Below, in pieces: positions 1 through 11,700 of a stretch of 64,000 nucleotides of DNA. The notes under the pieces were generated by a model that saw nothing but the letters and a program-made list of their open reading frames with translations, searched no databases and was not told the DNA's origin. The position numbers and the translations under genes were made by a program. Positions within the stretch are counted from its first letter, which is position 1; the number at the start of each line of letters is the position of its first letter. The stretch comes from Acanthosepion esculentum (lineage: Eukaryota; Mollusca; Cephalopoda; Sepiida; Sepiidae). The stretch lies in the NCBI GenBank assembly GCA_964036315.1, contig OZ038485.1:96041575-96105574 (forward strand). The letters are read 5' to 3'.

Positions 1-1080
1 TGCTTCTCGGTTGTGGCCTCCTTTTGCTTCCCGGTAGTTGCCTTTTTTTTCCCCCTCCCAACCACATTTTGTCCTTATTTTTCTTCTCCCCTCTCATCAA
101 CGTTCTGTCTTTTATTCACTATTTTATTCTCTCCCACCCTTATGCTTTTACCTGTTTTTTTTCTGCCTATTTTGTCCTGATTCTTTCCTCATTTTTCACA
201 ATCCCATGCTTTCCTTCATAGCTTTCTTTTCACTTTTATTTTTTTTGTGTTTGTCTTATATTTTATACATTAGTCAGTTTGTAAACCTTGTTAGTTTTTC
301 TTTTTACTGCTTACATTTGTTAGTCTTTTTTCATTTACATAAACAATTTGTTTCATGGACTTAATGAATTTTTTCGTTTTGTTTTGTTTTTATCCCTCTT
401 TATATCTTAGATTTTATTGAATGAATGTTTGTATTAATAATTTTATATAGTTAGTCTCTTTTTTTTTTCTTGACTAAATTTATAGTTATTTTTAATGTTT
501 GATTCTCTTCCAGTTCTACTAAGTAACAATCTGCTTGACTTAGTTCATGTTTGTGCATGTTTGTCATACTTTATTTAATTAAACCTGTATTTTTAACATG
601 GAATTAAAAACATTCTAATTGGTTGTAATTCACTGTGTAGATATTTCTTAATTTGTAATATAACTTTTTTATCTTCTCTACACAATTTTTATTTTTCATA
701 CAATCTATAATTTCTGTCTTCTCATAATATTTTGGCCTTGTGCCATATGTAAATTACACATATTAAATAACTATTATTTCCCCCTTCTCTTAATTCAAGT
801 CAAAATTTATTTTCCCTTTTCTCTCATACAGGTTAGATTAATGTTGTCCCTCAGGTTGTCTTGGGTGCCATTCCTTTCTCATTTTGACATAAATTTCTTA
901 AATTTCTTAGGTCAATTTTATTAAAAGAAGTGTTTCTACAGTTATGAGCTGTGGCCTTTGCAATACATTGGATTAAAAATGTTTTGGTCATGTTATTTTT
1001 TGTTTTTTTTTATCTCTATATGATTACTTATAGAAATGAGTTTCATGTTTATAGCATCTTTGCTACACATAAAAATCACT
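1..1080. other. AT-rich, T-rich non-coding stretch
   Basis: Pyrimidine-rich on the + strand, especially the first 450 bases. Open frames here (up to 108 codons) are Phe/Leu/Ser low-complexity products of T-runs. No splice-bounded exon and no recognised repeat. Confidence 0.6.
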
Positions 1081-1084
1081 TACC

Positions 1085-1260
1085 ATCCAGTTCACACTCC
1101 TCCCTAGTTTTCTGAAGAAGAATGGAGAGTTATCCCTTGTATCCTGTATAAGATTGGGTTTCTGGTTCTTTCTGAAGTTGTCTTATTTTCTTTCACTCTT
1201 AGTAGTCCCTTGTGCCTTAGTGGCATTATCACCTTGTTTAGATTGAATTGATTAAAAAAT
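1085..1260 (+). mobile_element. LINE 3'-end fragment (jockey/CR1-like)
   Basis: Shares the tail seen at 15.4-16.2 kb and 17.8 kb: ttcacactcctcccta, gttttctgaa, a block ending ggattgggtttc, then tttctttcactc, tagtggc and finally gattaaaa. Only the 3' end is present; no coding capacity. Confidence 0.55.
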
Positions 1261-2443
1261 TCTGCTACTGCCAATTTCTGGTTTTGGGACAATTGTCTCT
1301 GCTTGCCTGGGTTAAATGGAGATGAGTTAATTTTGCTGGTAAATATCTCAGAAAAGTAAGATTTTAATATAGGTCATTTTTATCATGGCAAGATTTTTGA
1401 TCATTCTCTTTTACTTTTGTTTTCAAAATGGCTGAGACAAGGTAGTTTCTTTTCGTGATTCATATATTCATGAAAATATTAGAAAATATTGTTGTGGTTA
1501 AGGTGAGATAGGATTATTCTATTTATTCATTTTGTGTGTCTGTGTGAGTTTGTCTCTCAGCTTGCTATTTTTTTTCTTAATCTGCCACAATTTTTGTTAA
1601 TTTTGTTTTTTTTTAAATGTATCTTTTTGTTTTTTCTTATTTTTTCCAAACAGAAATCTGAACCAGTACCCTGTCCTGATACTGTTGAGATGGTAACCAT
1701 TTTGATATGACATTGTCCTCTGTACCCTCAAATTTTTTTTCTTTGCATTGTCCCTTTTCTGCTACCTCTTCTCCTCCTCCATCTATATATGCCAAATTAT
1801 AAATGAGAAAGCAACACTCAAAGAAAATCTTTCTCCCCCTTCCAGTAATTATTCCATAAACATTATACTTTGGTTGGAATCAATATGTAAGAGGTGCGAC
1901 TCCATGGTAATGCGTACAAAATTAGTACATTCTAAATAAAGTTTGTAATAAATCTTTGTATCTTACTAATGGATAAATCTATTTTACTGCAAGTTTTCAG
2001 CTATAAACATATAAAATAATATCTTTTCTTAGACTTTATTTTTTTGTTCATATTATATTGGCTGATTCAGTTTGTTCTTCTGGTAATCCCCACAAGCCTT
2101 GCACAGAGCACTTTAGTTAATGGACAAATAATGGACATAGGTATTGCATATATTCCCTCATGAAGAAATTTGCAGAATGAACACTATGAAATGTTGAAGA
2201 CCAAGAAGTCTGTAATGAACCCACCAAAATGTTCACACATTTTTGTCAGGTTTTCTTTTCTGGCCTTTTGGTTCAGTGCAGTGCAGTTTGTGAGCCCAAG
2301 TGTTCCATATGCACTGGGCCCAAGCCTCCCATGATACACTGCAACTATTGAACTAATAACATTTATTAGCTTTTGTTACTTTTACCCATCTTCAAGAAAT
2401 TTGAGAAAATAATTTGGTATGTTGTGTTGAAGGCTAATGAATG

Positions 2444-2445
<2 letters not shown>
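1261..2445. other. No gene seen; one possible 39-nt exon noted
   Basis: AT-rich. The only item of note is 1654-1692, which has a strong pyrimidine tract and AG before it and gtaacc after it (see findings). Otherwise nothing recognised. Confidence 0.5.

Positions 2446-2493
<48 letters not shown>
2446..2493. repeat. (TA)n microsatellite
   Basis: About 24 uninterrupted AT dinucleotides. An open frame through it encodes only alternating Tyr-Ile and is not a gene. Confidence 0.97.
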
Positions 2494-2495
<2 letters not shown>

Positions 2496-2947
2496 CAATA
2501 ATATCCTTAAGAAAAAAAAAAATTTAATTCACTGTTTCTTCTTCCTCCCCACTCCCCTGTTTAACTCTTTCTTTCCTCTTTCTTCTTCCTCTCCCCCCTC
2601 CCCTGCTTTACAATTTGTCTTTTTTCTTCTTTTCTCTTCCTGTCTAAAAATTATTTAAGAGGTCAAATTGTCTTGCCTCTTGAACCTAAGTAAATTATTA
2701 AAGATGGTTTAAAAACGACCTTATCCCTACTTTCCATTTCCAAGATAGACCATTCTATAGTCCTCCTCTTCCTACCACTTCTGTCACCTTATATCATCAA
2801 TCTAAAACTATCCCTCAAAAACTTGTATTAAAAATAAAAGAAACCTAATTCTTTTGTAACTAGAGATGTGACCTGATGAACCAGGAAAAATATATTCTCT
2901 GGAGAAATTATACTCATGGAACCTTAAGGTTGTCTATTTCTTAATTA

Positions 2948-2951
<4 letters not shown>

Positions 2952-2997
<46 letters not shown>
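2952..2997. repeat. (TA)n(CA)n compound microsatellite
   Basis: About 15 TA units followed by about 8 CA units. Confidence 0.96.
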
Positions 2998-3147
2998 GTT
3001 TCATTGAAACGACTTACAAGGTGCTGTAGTTCATATTTTTTTTATTAATTTTCTTGTTACATGAGAAAAATTCAATAAAATAAAATACTTAACCACAGTA
3101 CCTTGTTAGTTGTTTTTAATGAAACTTGTATAAAAGAGGGATTGCTG

Positions 3148-3150
<3 letters not shown>

Positions 3151-3200
<50 letters not shown>
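3151..3200. repeat. (TA)n microsatellite
   Basis: About 25 AT dinucleotides directly abutting the inverted-repeat element at 3204. Confidence 0.97.
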
Positions 3201-3203
<3 letters not shown>

Positions 3204-3205
<2 letters not shown>

Positions 3206-3339
3206 GTGTAACCCGGATATAAGAGATGTTCTCTGGTCCCAAATTAGAGCCTGTGTTAATGTATATATAATAGACCAAACCCGGATATAAGAGACTTCTT
3301 CTCCGGTTCCGACAACTCTCTTATATCTGGGTTACACTG
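3204..3339. mobile_element. 136-bp MITE with terminal inverted repeats
   Basis: Begins cagtgtaacccggatataag and ends with the near-perfect inverse (ctcttatatctgggttacactg). Flanked on both sides by TA-rich microsatellite. A second copy of the aacccggatataagagac motif lies internally at about 3278. TIRs starting CAGTGTAA with a TA target suggest a Tc1/mariner/pogo-group non-autonomous element; the group is inferred from the TIR form only. Confidence 0.8.
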
Positions 3340-3358
3340 TATGTATATATGTATGTAT

Positions 3359-3381
3359 ATATATATATATATATATATATA
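3359..3381. repeat. (TA)n microsatellite
   Basis: About 11 TA units just outside the right end of the 136-bp MITE. Confidence 0.9.
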
Positions 3382-3384
3382 GTT

Positions 3385-3470
3385 TTACGGTATGCTATAT
3401 TTATGGGCAAAAGTGTCCAATATCAGGGATAGAGTGTATGTAAATATAAAAGTGAACACTGCTCTGTTTA
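3385..3470. repeat. Dispersed repeat, partner at 18285-18360 (opposite strand)
   Basis: The segment atgctatatttatgggcaaa followed by agtg.cca(a)tatcagggata recurs in reverse orientation at about 18285-18345. Family unknown. Confidence 0.6.
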
Positions 3471-3843
3471 TTGCTTGAATGCAATTTTCAGGCCATCTTT
3501 CAAATATGCGCAGTCCACATCTTACAGCTACCTTTGCTTTTTCTTCAAAAGGTCACTAATTATATAATGGGAATTTAAACTTGGAATCTATCAGAAATCT
3601 CAGCTCTTGGTAAGAAATTATGCTCTTTGGCAGATTCTGGGTGTCACAGCTTTTGTTCCAAACATCTTAGTCATTATTTGAAAAGCTTTATAAAAATATT
3701 GCACATACCTTCTTATTTGATGTATCAAGCCAAAATATTCTCAATACACGAGTTATTTCTTCTTTTTTTTTATACCTTGAAAAATCAAGAAAATTGATTG
3801 AATTGTGAATTCAATAAGCATTGATTTTTAATTATAATACCAG

Positions 3844-4215
3844 GCTTACAGCCACATCACATTGAAGCACTGGTTCCTGTTTGATCACCAAAGTTAAGCA
3901 ATGTCAAGCCTGGTCAGTACCTAGATGGGTGACCGCATCGGAATATCAGGTGATCTGAGCTTGGATGTCTGGCTGATGTGATGGATAATTATTAATTGGT
4001 GAGCCAAGTTTCAATTCCTGTTGGGTTCATTATATTCACTTATGTGCAATTACCCTTGGGAAAGGTATGAATCCACTTCTACTCTCCACTATGGGTTAAT
4101 TAGTAAGACTTGTATCACTAAACCATTGTTATCTCAAAAAATACTCTTACAATCTAAAAATATTTTCTGGTTTTAAATACTCTCCAGAAGATTAATAAGC
4201 TGTAAAAAACAAATC
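3844..4215 (+). mobile_element. Chimeric 5S rRNA-tRNA SINE
   Basis: Bases 3844-3965 align with 5S rRNA: gcttacagccacatcac, then gatcaccaaagttaagcaat, then a gcctggtcagtacctagatggg block, gaccgc and gaatatcaggtg. These correspond to the 5S internal control region and 3' half. It then continues into tRNA-like SINE sequence (gatgtgatggataat ... aattcctgttgggttcatta) and a shared tail (ttacaatctaaaaatatttt ... aataagctgtaaaaaacaaa). The same order recurs at 38345-38690 (-) and 50767-51083 (+), so this is a mobile family rather than a 5S gene. Confidence 0.82.
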
Positions 4216-4334
4216 AATTGCTTTCCTGTCAGCTATAATCTTGAAAAATTTACATGCAATATTGTCATTGTTTGTCTCCTTGAATCATGTTCTTTTTATT
4301 ACCCCCCTCCTTAATAATCCCCCCCACCCATTCT

Positions 4335-4412
4335 CATAATCTAAAAAATATTTTCTGGCTTTAGATAACTTACAATGGGTTGGTAAGCTGTAGAAAACAA
4401 ATCAACCAATAA
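4335..4412 (+). repeat. Orphan tail of the 5S-tRNA SINE
   Basis: Repeats the SINE tail (aatctaaaaaatattttctgg ... taagctgtagaaaacaaatc) about 190 bases downstream of the complete copy, suggesting a tail duplication or a truncated second insertion. Confidence 0.65.
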
Positions 4413-5123
4413 TAGTAATTGCAGGTGATATATTTAAATAAAAGGTAGTGTTTTTTTTAGATAATTATATTATCTTGAAAATTAGAGATCAAACACAAAT
4501 TTGATTTAAAAAAAAATTAAATCCCTACAAACTTTTTCAAGGAAATATACACATACAAATTCAATTATACAAGAAATGATTATTTGAAAATTCTTATTGC
4601 ATTTGCTTATCAAAAAAAAAAAATATAATGCTCCTATTAGAATCTAAGTCTTGTAATGATTCTTGAGACAGGTGTCCTGTCTTCACTCAGCACATAACTG
4701 CAATAATGGAACATCAGTTGGGTCAAGTTAATTACACACAATGACTTACTAACTCTTATTCTCTTAATAAAATATATTAAGAGGATAGTAGTAAATTTCA
4801 TTGTCGTTATCCATTGAAACTCTAATTTTAACAATTTTATTCCATATCAACTAAATTGATGAGTGCCAAATGTTTTATTATAAATGGAATGAAAATTTAA
4901 TTAATACAACACAGGCATAATTAAAATGTACAAGAGGAAAACTTCAATTACAATGGTTGTCAATATGACCCCCCCCCCCCCCAAAAAAAAACAACCAGCA
5001 TTTATTAGAAAAGGTCGATTAGAAAATTTGTGTAAGTATTCTGTCACAATCAGGTCAGCAGTCTCGGAACATCTTATTAAAATTTAGCAATATATATCAT
5101 CCTTCCCTGATGATATTTTTTTC

Positions 5124-5740
5124 TAATCAATTCAGCCCAAGCAAGGTAATAAAGCCACTAGGATGCAGGCTGTTACAGAGTGAAAGAAAATAAAGAAAAA
5201 AAAAATGATTAAAGAGCAAGAAAATAAAAAGACAGAAGATAACAATTGACATTGCATTTAAATTTTTAAAGATCATACTGGAAAGCAAGAAGCTGGAAGA
5301 ATGTTCTATGAGCGAGAAGTACCAGAAAAGAAGCTGTTAGCATCAAACTTATGGTTAGATCTAGCCATTTCAATTCTAAGATGATGAGATCTTACTGCCA
5401 ATCTAGTACTGTGCTTAAATTCATAAAGTCTAGAAACCATAAAGGAAAGTTCATCAAGACAATTACCATGAAAGTTTTTATAGAAAAGGCACAGGGAAAC
5501 TACATTACTGCAGTCATAAAGTGACTGAAGCAGAGATGCCAGGTCAGGACCAACAATATTGGAGATTCTTATTTGGATTTTATGAAGAATCTATAAATGT
5601 ATAGCAGCAGCACCAGACCAGATGTGGCAGCAATACTCAAAGCATGGACAAATGGCAGACTTATAAATATGTAAGATAGATTTTGGCAAGAAAAATCGTC
5701 TAGCATGATACACTGAACCAAATTTCCTAGCACTCCGTTT
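5124..5740 (-). mobile_element. LINE 3' fragment (jockey/CR1-like RT C-terminus)
   Basis: On the - strand, degenerate frames show the C-terminal block of an endonuclease-RT LINE (GPDLAS..., FYKNFHGNC, a ...VSRLYEFKH... segment), then a 3' UTR. Stops and frameshifts make it a relic. Sister copies: 23340-23650, 24650-24960, 31213-31735, 36425-36950, 61640-62230 (all -), and 15270-16205 (+). Confidence 0.75.
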
Positions 5741-6289
5741 TGAATGGATCACATTCCAACTATTATTTAATATCCTTGAGACAATTTATATTAAAGTGTA
5801 TATTATATGGAACCCTCCTTGTGTAAACAAAAGGATTGATTGTTAGGACTTAGTGTAATTTATCTATAAATATACCCACCTCAATATATTATTGATGAGT
5901 GTATTTTCTTCTTGTTTCCCTTTCTTCATTTGATATACATGTTATTTTCATTTTCTCAATTGAGTTTTGATGAGTGAGGAGCGATAACCGGTTAGCTGAT
6001 TTTATAGTTTTTTTTTGTTTTCTTCTCACTTAATTTTCATTGTTTTATACATTGTCTTGGGTGTTCTTTCTGGTTTTTATTGGATAAATAAAATAAAAAA
6101 AGATTTTTATTTTGAAAAATCAAATTAAAAGGCCAATATTAAATTATGAATTTGTCAGTTTCAGTAATTCAAATACACAAAAAATAGATTTCATTTTATT
6201 TTATTTTCAGTAAATATAAAACAGCTTGTAATTGACAGAAATATTCTGACTAATGCCAGAAACGCCTTGACAGACGTATTCAGTAATGA
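5741..6289. other. No feature seen
   Basis: AT-rich with homopolymer runs; no exon, RNA gene or recognised repeat. Confidence 0.5.
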
Positions 6290-6610
6290 TAATATTAGTT
6301 GTTTATCAACAAGGAAAGATTTGGCAATCATTGACCGAGCAACCACTACTGCTTTTGGTTGAAATTTTAAAATCTTTTTAAAACAATTTTTCAGGAAAAT
6401 AGATTTCTCAAGTCTAGTATCTGTTATCGCTCTTTCTAGTATTGATGATTTTTTTTTTTTTCCTAAGCTTTTATTTGAAGTAGTGTGGAATCTCTTTGGG
6501 TTATGTGTTATCCATTTTAGTTGTTGCTGCTGTTGGTAGTCCGCAAGTGATACAGTCCTTTGTGAAGCTGTATCTACTTGACTAATCTTGAGGATTTGAC
6601 TTGCCACTTG
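6290..6610. repeat. Dispersed repeat, partner at 60718-60975
   Basis: Shares ordered blocks with 60.7-61.0 kb: cattgaccgagca, ttttcaggaaaatag, ctctttc.agtattgatg, aagtagt.tgga, ctatccattttagtt and gctgctgtt. On the - strand a 138-codon open frame overlaps it (6191-6607), but the repeat partner shows no matching frame. Family unknown. Confidence 0.65.
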
Positions 6611-7384
6611 CTAAATATTAACAAACATTTTGTGGGATGTTCAAGTACTTATGGAAGGTTAATAGTAATAACAGGTGGTGTTTTAAAATAAAAGCAGTGA
6701 TTTTTAGATAATTATAAAAATTAAGCTGCATATTTTTGTCCTTGGACATACAGGCTTTAATGTGTGATTTTAATTTAAAAGTTCAATAGGTTGCCAAACC
6801 CTAACCATCCTTATTTTTGTTATTAATACTATTTGCCTTCAGTATTGTCATAGATAGTAAAGCTAGCAGAAACAAAATGTGACAGTGGAACAGATTTAAT
6901 CAAAGGTTCAGTTTGTTCTTCTTGGTGTGACAAATGGCATGATACTTGGATGGATATTTTAATACTGACTTTAACTTTGTTAGGTTAAGTTCACTTCAAG
7001 ATTTTATCTATCAATGTTTAGTTTTATTAAAAAAACATTAAAGTTCTAACAAATTCTAAAATAAATCCTGGTTAGTGTCAGAATTATTTGGATTATTGTC
7101 CCTATCTTATTTGGATCACAAATTTCTACTGTTGTATTTGCTTTTTCTTCTTGCCCTTCCCTGCTGCTTTCTATCTAAAAAATGCTGCATTGAGCAATTC
7201 CTTTATAAGAATGACTACTACTCCGTGTGCTTTTTTTCATTTTGAGGTTTCTTAATATTATTATCCTATTTTCACCACAAAATTGTATTATTTTTATTTA
7301 TATTTCACCAATTTTATAATGCACTTTTTAAAAATTTAAGTATATAAGCTGGATCAAGAGTTTCTTTCTAGTAAAACAGATGAA
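6611..7384. other. No feature seen
   Basis: AT-rich non-coding sequence; nothing recognised on either strand. Confidence 0.5.
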
Positions 7385-7860
7385 CAGTATTTACATTAGT
7401 CTGACTATTGTCCTCATCTTTGTCGCCATATTTGTCACAACGTTTCGGCCGTTGTACACTCCGGCCTTCTTCAGGTGGTTGGAATTTCAAACCGAACCCT
7501 TTATTTCGATCACTGGGGTAGACTGTCCTAGTTCCACGAGCCATGTTTGATGGATATCAGTTATCAGTTATCTCCTGGTAATTTTCCCTCTGAAAGTTCT
7601 CCACTGCCTGAACCGGGTATTGAACTCACACTCTTTGGGTCTGTCACTGGATAGAGGGAAAATTACCAGGAGATAACTGATAACTGACATCCATCAAACA
7701 TGGCTCGTGGAACTAGAACAGTCTACCCCAGTGATCGAAATAAAGGGTTCGGTTCGAAATTCCAACCACCTGAAGAAGGCCGGAGCGTACAACGGCCGAA
7801 ACGTTGTGACAAATATGGCGACAAAGATGAGGACAATAGTCCGACTAATGTAAATACTGT
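7385..7860. repeat. Large near-perfect inverted repeat (207-bp arms, 61-bp loop)
   Basis: Left arm 7385-7591 and right arm 7653-7860 are reverse complements with only about five mismatches seen by eye. Landmark blocks are ttgtcacaacgtttcggccg, ccggccttcttcaggtggtt and gttatcagttatctcctggt. The arms flank a 61-bp loop. RNA from either strand would form a roughly 207-bp duplex. Decayed relatives: 56355-56765 (both arms), 26035-26280 and 60155-60290 (single arms). No coding capacity; a foldback-type repeat family. Confidence 0.92.
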
Positions 7861-7934
7861 ACATAATACCTCATCTCAGAAATATAGACAAAACAGATGA
7901 ACTTTTAAATTATAACACATCTATAGGAATCTCG

Positions 7935-8120
7935 AGATGTGCAGGTGGTGTAATGGATACTGGCTTGGAATGAGAAATCAAAGTAGAAAGTTCAAATTCC
8001 AGTCAAGTTTGCTACATTCACGTACATGCAAAATACCCCTGGGAAAGATATAAATTCATCTCTTCTCTCTCCAGCTATGGGTAAATAGCAGAATAGACTG
8101 TGCAACCAGTCTAGGAGATG
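7935..8120 (+). mobile_element. tRNA-derived SINE
   Basis: Carries A-box-like ggtggtgtaatgg and B-box-like agttcaaattcc with spacing typical of a tRNA head, then the family body (acattcacgta, tacccctgggaaag, gctatgggtaaatagcag). Such tRNA-derived SINEs are well known in octopus. Confidence 0.8.
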
Positions 8121-8589
8121 AAACTCTGAATTCAAATCAACCTGGAGAGGACTTGGCTCTGTCAAGTTATCTTGTCCAAGACACATCACTGCTATTATAG
8201 CTACAGTACATGTATTTCCCTTACGATACTAATTGGTTACGGGAATGTGAATGAGATATGAATTTACATTTACTTGAAAAACTACATTACTTTTTAAATT
8301 TCAAAGACCTCATTAAATGTAGTGAGTTTTCAATTTGAAATATTTTGTGTTAAATATAAAAGGCCCATATATAGGTATGAACTATTATTGACTCTGAATC
8401 GACAGGTAACATAGATTAAAATATATTTTGCTGGGGTATATGACCTATAATGTATATTGTATGTACTAATACATTATTGATTGTCTACTTGTATCTCATC
8501 CTCTGTATTATATAGAGAATACATATTTAACATCTATAAATCTATAGCCCAATGATGAATAATGCATTTATATTGTATAAATATTTAAT

Positions 8590-8700
8590 AATATCCTTTC
8601 TTGTCAGTGCACTTAATTCACTGGTAGATATTGATCACATGGATTATACATTATGCAGTGAAAATTTCATATTAAAATTCAGTTACTGTTATATATTGTT
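8590..8700. repeat. Dispersed repeat, partner at 12470-12560
   Basis: ttcactggtagatattgatc, then acat.gatta.acattat.cag and tgaaaat, recurs with about 80% similarity at 12.48 kb. Family unknown. Confidence 0.5.
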
Positions 8701-11700
8701 CCTATGAACACTAATGGGTATGTCCCAATCCTCATAAATACGTTGGACACTATTGTAAGTGTGTGTGTGTGTGTGGGGGGTAATGTGCTGTCTAAGTAGT
8801 CCACCGCTAGCAGTGGTTTACCTACTTCACGCCGCTGGCGAGTATTGTATTTTGTTGTTATAAAGATTACCATTTCATTTCCAACCTCCGTTTTGGTTAT
8901 TCCTCATTTAGTAACCCTTCCTAGGTTACATCAGTTACTAATTGTTAGGTAACAAACTTACTGATGAAGTCTTGTAAGCTTAAAATCCTTTATCACACAG
9001 AATAAACCTTTTCTTTATTCAACAACTGCACCTATATTTTTTTTTTTTTCAGAAAATGTTAAAGATTTTATATCGGCAGCTATCAAGTCACATATTAAAA
9101 ATACCTTTTGAAAAAGTTTATAGGATAAGACATTATTTTGAACCTTTTTTTTTTATCTGCTTCTTTTTTTGACCTCTTTTTTGAATTCATTCTTTTGTAA
9201 TTTATTTATTTACATTTTCTTTTTCATCACTTTATATGTTCTTTCCTTTCTTTAATTTTTTCTGTCTTCCATTGTCTTTCTGATATCCAAACATGGTGTT
9301 CTTTATAAATAAGAACACCATTTATTCAAATCAATTCTCCCCTTATGTTTTTTGCCATTTTTAAGCTTTTATATTATTTTGATTTTCAATGTGCTTCTTT
9401 CTTTATCTGCATCACTTTTCTATTCTTGTTCTTGGAATCTCGCTTTTATTTTATTATACATAGGTTTCTGCTTATGCCTAGTAACACACAAAATTGCATA
9501 TTCAAATAGGTTCAAATTTTACTCAGATATATCCAAAAAGCTTGTGAGCTCTTAACTAACAGCATAGAACCTGGAAACTTCCTCAGAATTTAAATATGAA
9601 ACAGTAATTAGTAACAAGAAAAAAACTTTGTAATAAATAATGGAACGGTGACTGACAAAAAACTTGAATACTTAGCTGAAAATTTCAATCTTGACCTATT
9701 TTCTCGTTCTGTTGATCTATTAAAGGGAAGCAACCATTTATCATTGACTTCAATTTTTAGACAGTTATTTCCCTTGCATAATATAGGCTATAAAGTGAAA
9801 ACTTCAGCCAAGTCAGTAAAGAATAAAATTTAATTAAAATAAATTAATTACTTGTGCATATTGCAAGATTTTCTAACTGAATCAAAATTGAGTGTGATTA
9901 CATTATTAATGAGTAATTTTGGCATAAAATGATACCACGTGTTAAATAACCAATACTATCTCAATATATATTTATCATTGTTTTTTTCTCAATTTCTTTC
10001 GTATAAAAAAATTATCTGTTTGAGTACATTTCATTTTCTGTGTGTATGTGAGTCTAATGAATCATTTTCAGTACCATTCCAAGAGGATCCTCTTTGTCTC
10101 ACCATCTTGGAGAGCCTTATGATTTGTGAAGATTCTATTGCCAATAGCAGTAATTTGCAAATGTTCAAAGTCTCTCTGCTACCTGGGTGTGGGGGGGGGG
10201 ATTACAGACAGTTGTATCATAATGGTTAGCTCACTGAACATCTGTAGACTATGTGGACAACATTTTTATTCTGAATATTTATTCATTGTCATAATTATCA
10301 GTCCTGTGACTGGGTGTGGCTGGAGAGTCACTGCATAGCTGAGCGCCTGACAAGTTTCCTCCACATGTTTGGGATGAAAGCAAGAGAGGTATTCATTCAT
10401 GTACAGAACTTCTGTACAGTTCATGTTTCATCTGCTAGATATGGTAAATTCTGTCAAGCCTGTTCAGGCATGTATTAAAAAAAAATGATAAATATTACTT
10501 TAAGTTTCTGACAGTGTTTTAACACTTTAAAGATATGAGATGTGCCTAATTATTGAGTCAGAGGTGTATTATTAAATTATCCGATTATAATTATGCTTGT
10601 CCCTCTCTTTGTTAGTTAGCATGACTGTCACACCCTGCCATAAATAATGGAATATTCCACGTTTTGATCATGTGGAAAGAGGAGAAAAGACATTACTTGA
10701 TTTCAATGAGAAAGTGAAAGATAGATAGAAGTGGAGAGAAATAATCAGATTAGGCAGAGTCTATCTTTTTGATCTCAGCTGAAAGGCCGAGATAAGATGA
10801 GTGCCATTTTTCAAACAGGGATTTGGCTTGAATGGATGGAAGATAGAAGTGTTTAACATCTCCTGTCAATGTCTCATAATGAACTATTCCATCTTAATTG
10901 CATAGAAAAACAAGACATTATTTTAGTTCAGTGAGAAAATGAATAAAATAAAGAAAGAAGGAATGTTTAATGGCTGTTTCAGTAAAATGGGAAAAGTTGT
11001 CAATTTCAGTTCTTTTCATTTGTACTCACTTCTTAAAATAATGACCATCATTCTTATTGCAATATTTTGTTAAACTTGTTAAGTTCAAATATTTAGCTAT
11101 GTGATAGGTGAATTTCTGTGAGAATTTCATTGTCATAGAACTTGTCATGAGCTTATTCAATCATTAACTGAAAAATTAAGATTAATCAGAAACTTCAAAT
11201 AGGAAAACCATGAAATTTCTTCTTCTTCTTCTTATGTGACCTCTGTTGGTCTGGTAAAGTGAATAATCTGACAGTTCTGGAATTAAAGTTGTCAGAAAAT
11301 TAGTGTGAGTCTCGTCTACCACTACCATTATAAGAGAAACTCACTGACCAACATATCAAATTTTTGCAGGTATCCTGTATTCAATATTGGAATTATATAA
11401 TAAATATTCTTATTGTAAATTGGTAAAGTTTATCTTGACAAGCATGTTTATATTAGATCTAGTATCAAGGCAGATTATTAATACAAAAGCCTTTTTGCTC
11501 ACTTTCAATTAAATAATTATTACAGAATTTGTTAGCCTGTAAATTTTATTTCAGAAGAGGTAAATATCTATTTGTACAAAATGGAACACGCACACATGTA
11601 ACACCTATTGATATGTGTAAAATTATGTAATTTAATCTAAAATTTTTCTATATTTATGGTATAAGAGTGCTTATTATGGAAGATATTGTTTACAAATATA

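Noticed and set aside
38..364. 108-codon open frame rich in Phe, Ser and Leu
   Set aside because: Product of T-rich sequence; no domain, no start context, no splicing.
3072..3278. Open frames encoding alternating Tyr-Ile
   Set aside because: Translations of (TA)n microsatellites here and at 2437, 12813, 13502, 19414, 19838 and 46103.
3844..3965. 5S rRNA gene
   Set aside because: Many substitutions, always fused to a tRNA-like SINE body in three copies; it is the head of a retroposon, not a functional 5S gene.
6191..6607. 138-codon open frame on the - strand
   Set aside because: Overlaps a dispersed repeat whose partner at 60.7 kb does not keep the frame; composition is Lys/Ser/Phe from AT-rich DNA; no splice sites or homology.
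10070..10191. Acceptor-like tttcag followed by an open stretch
   Set aside because: No credible donor (gggtgtgggg only) and no similarity to kinesin motor or neck sequence.
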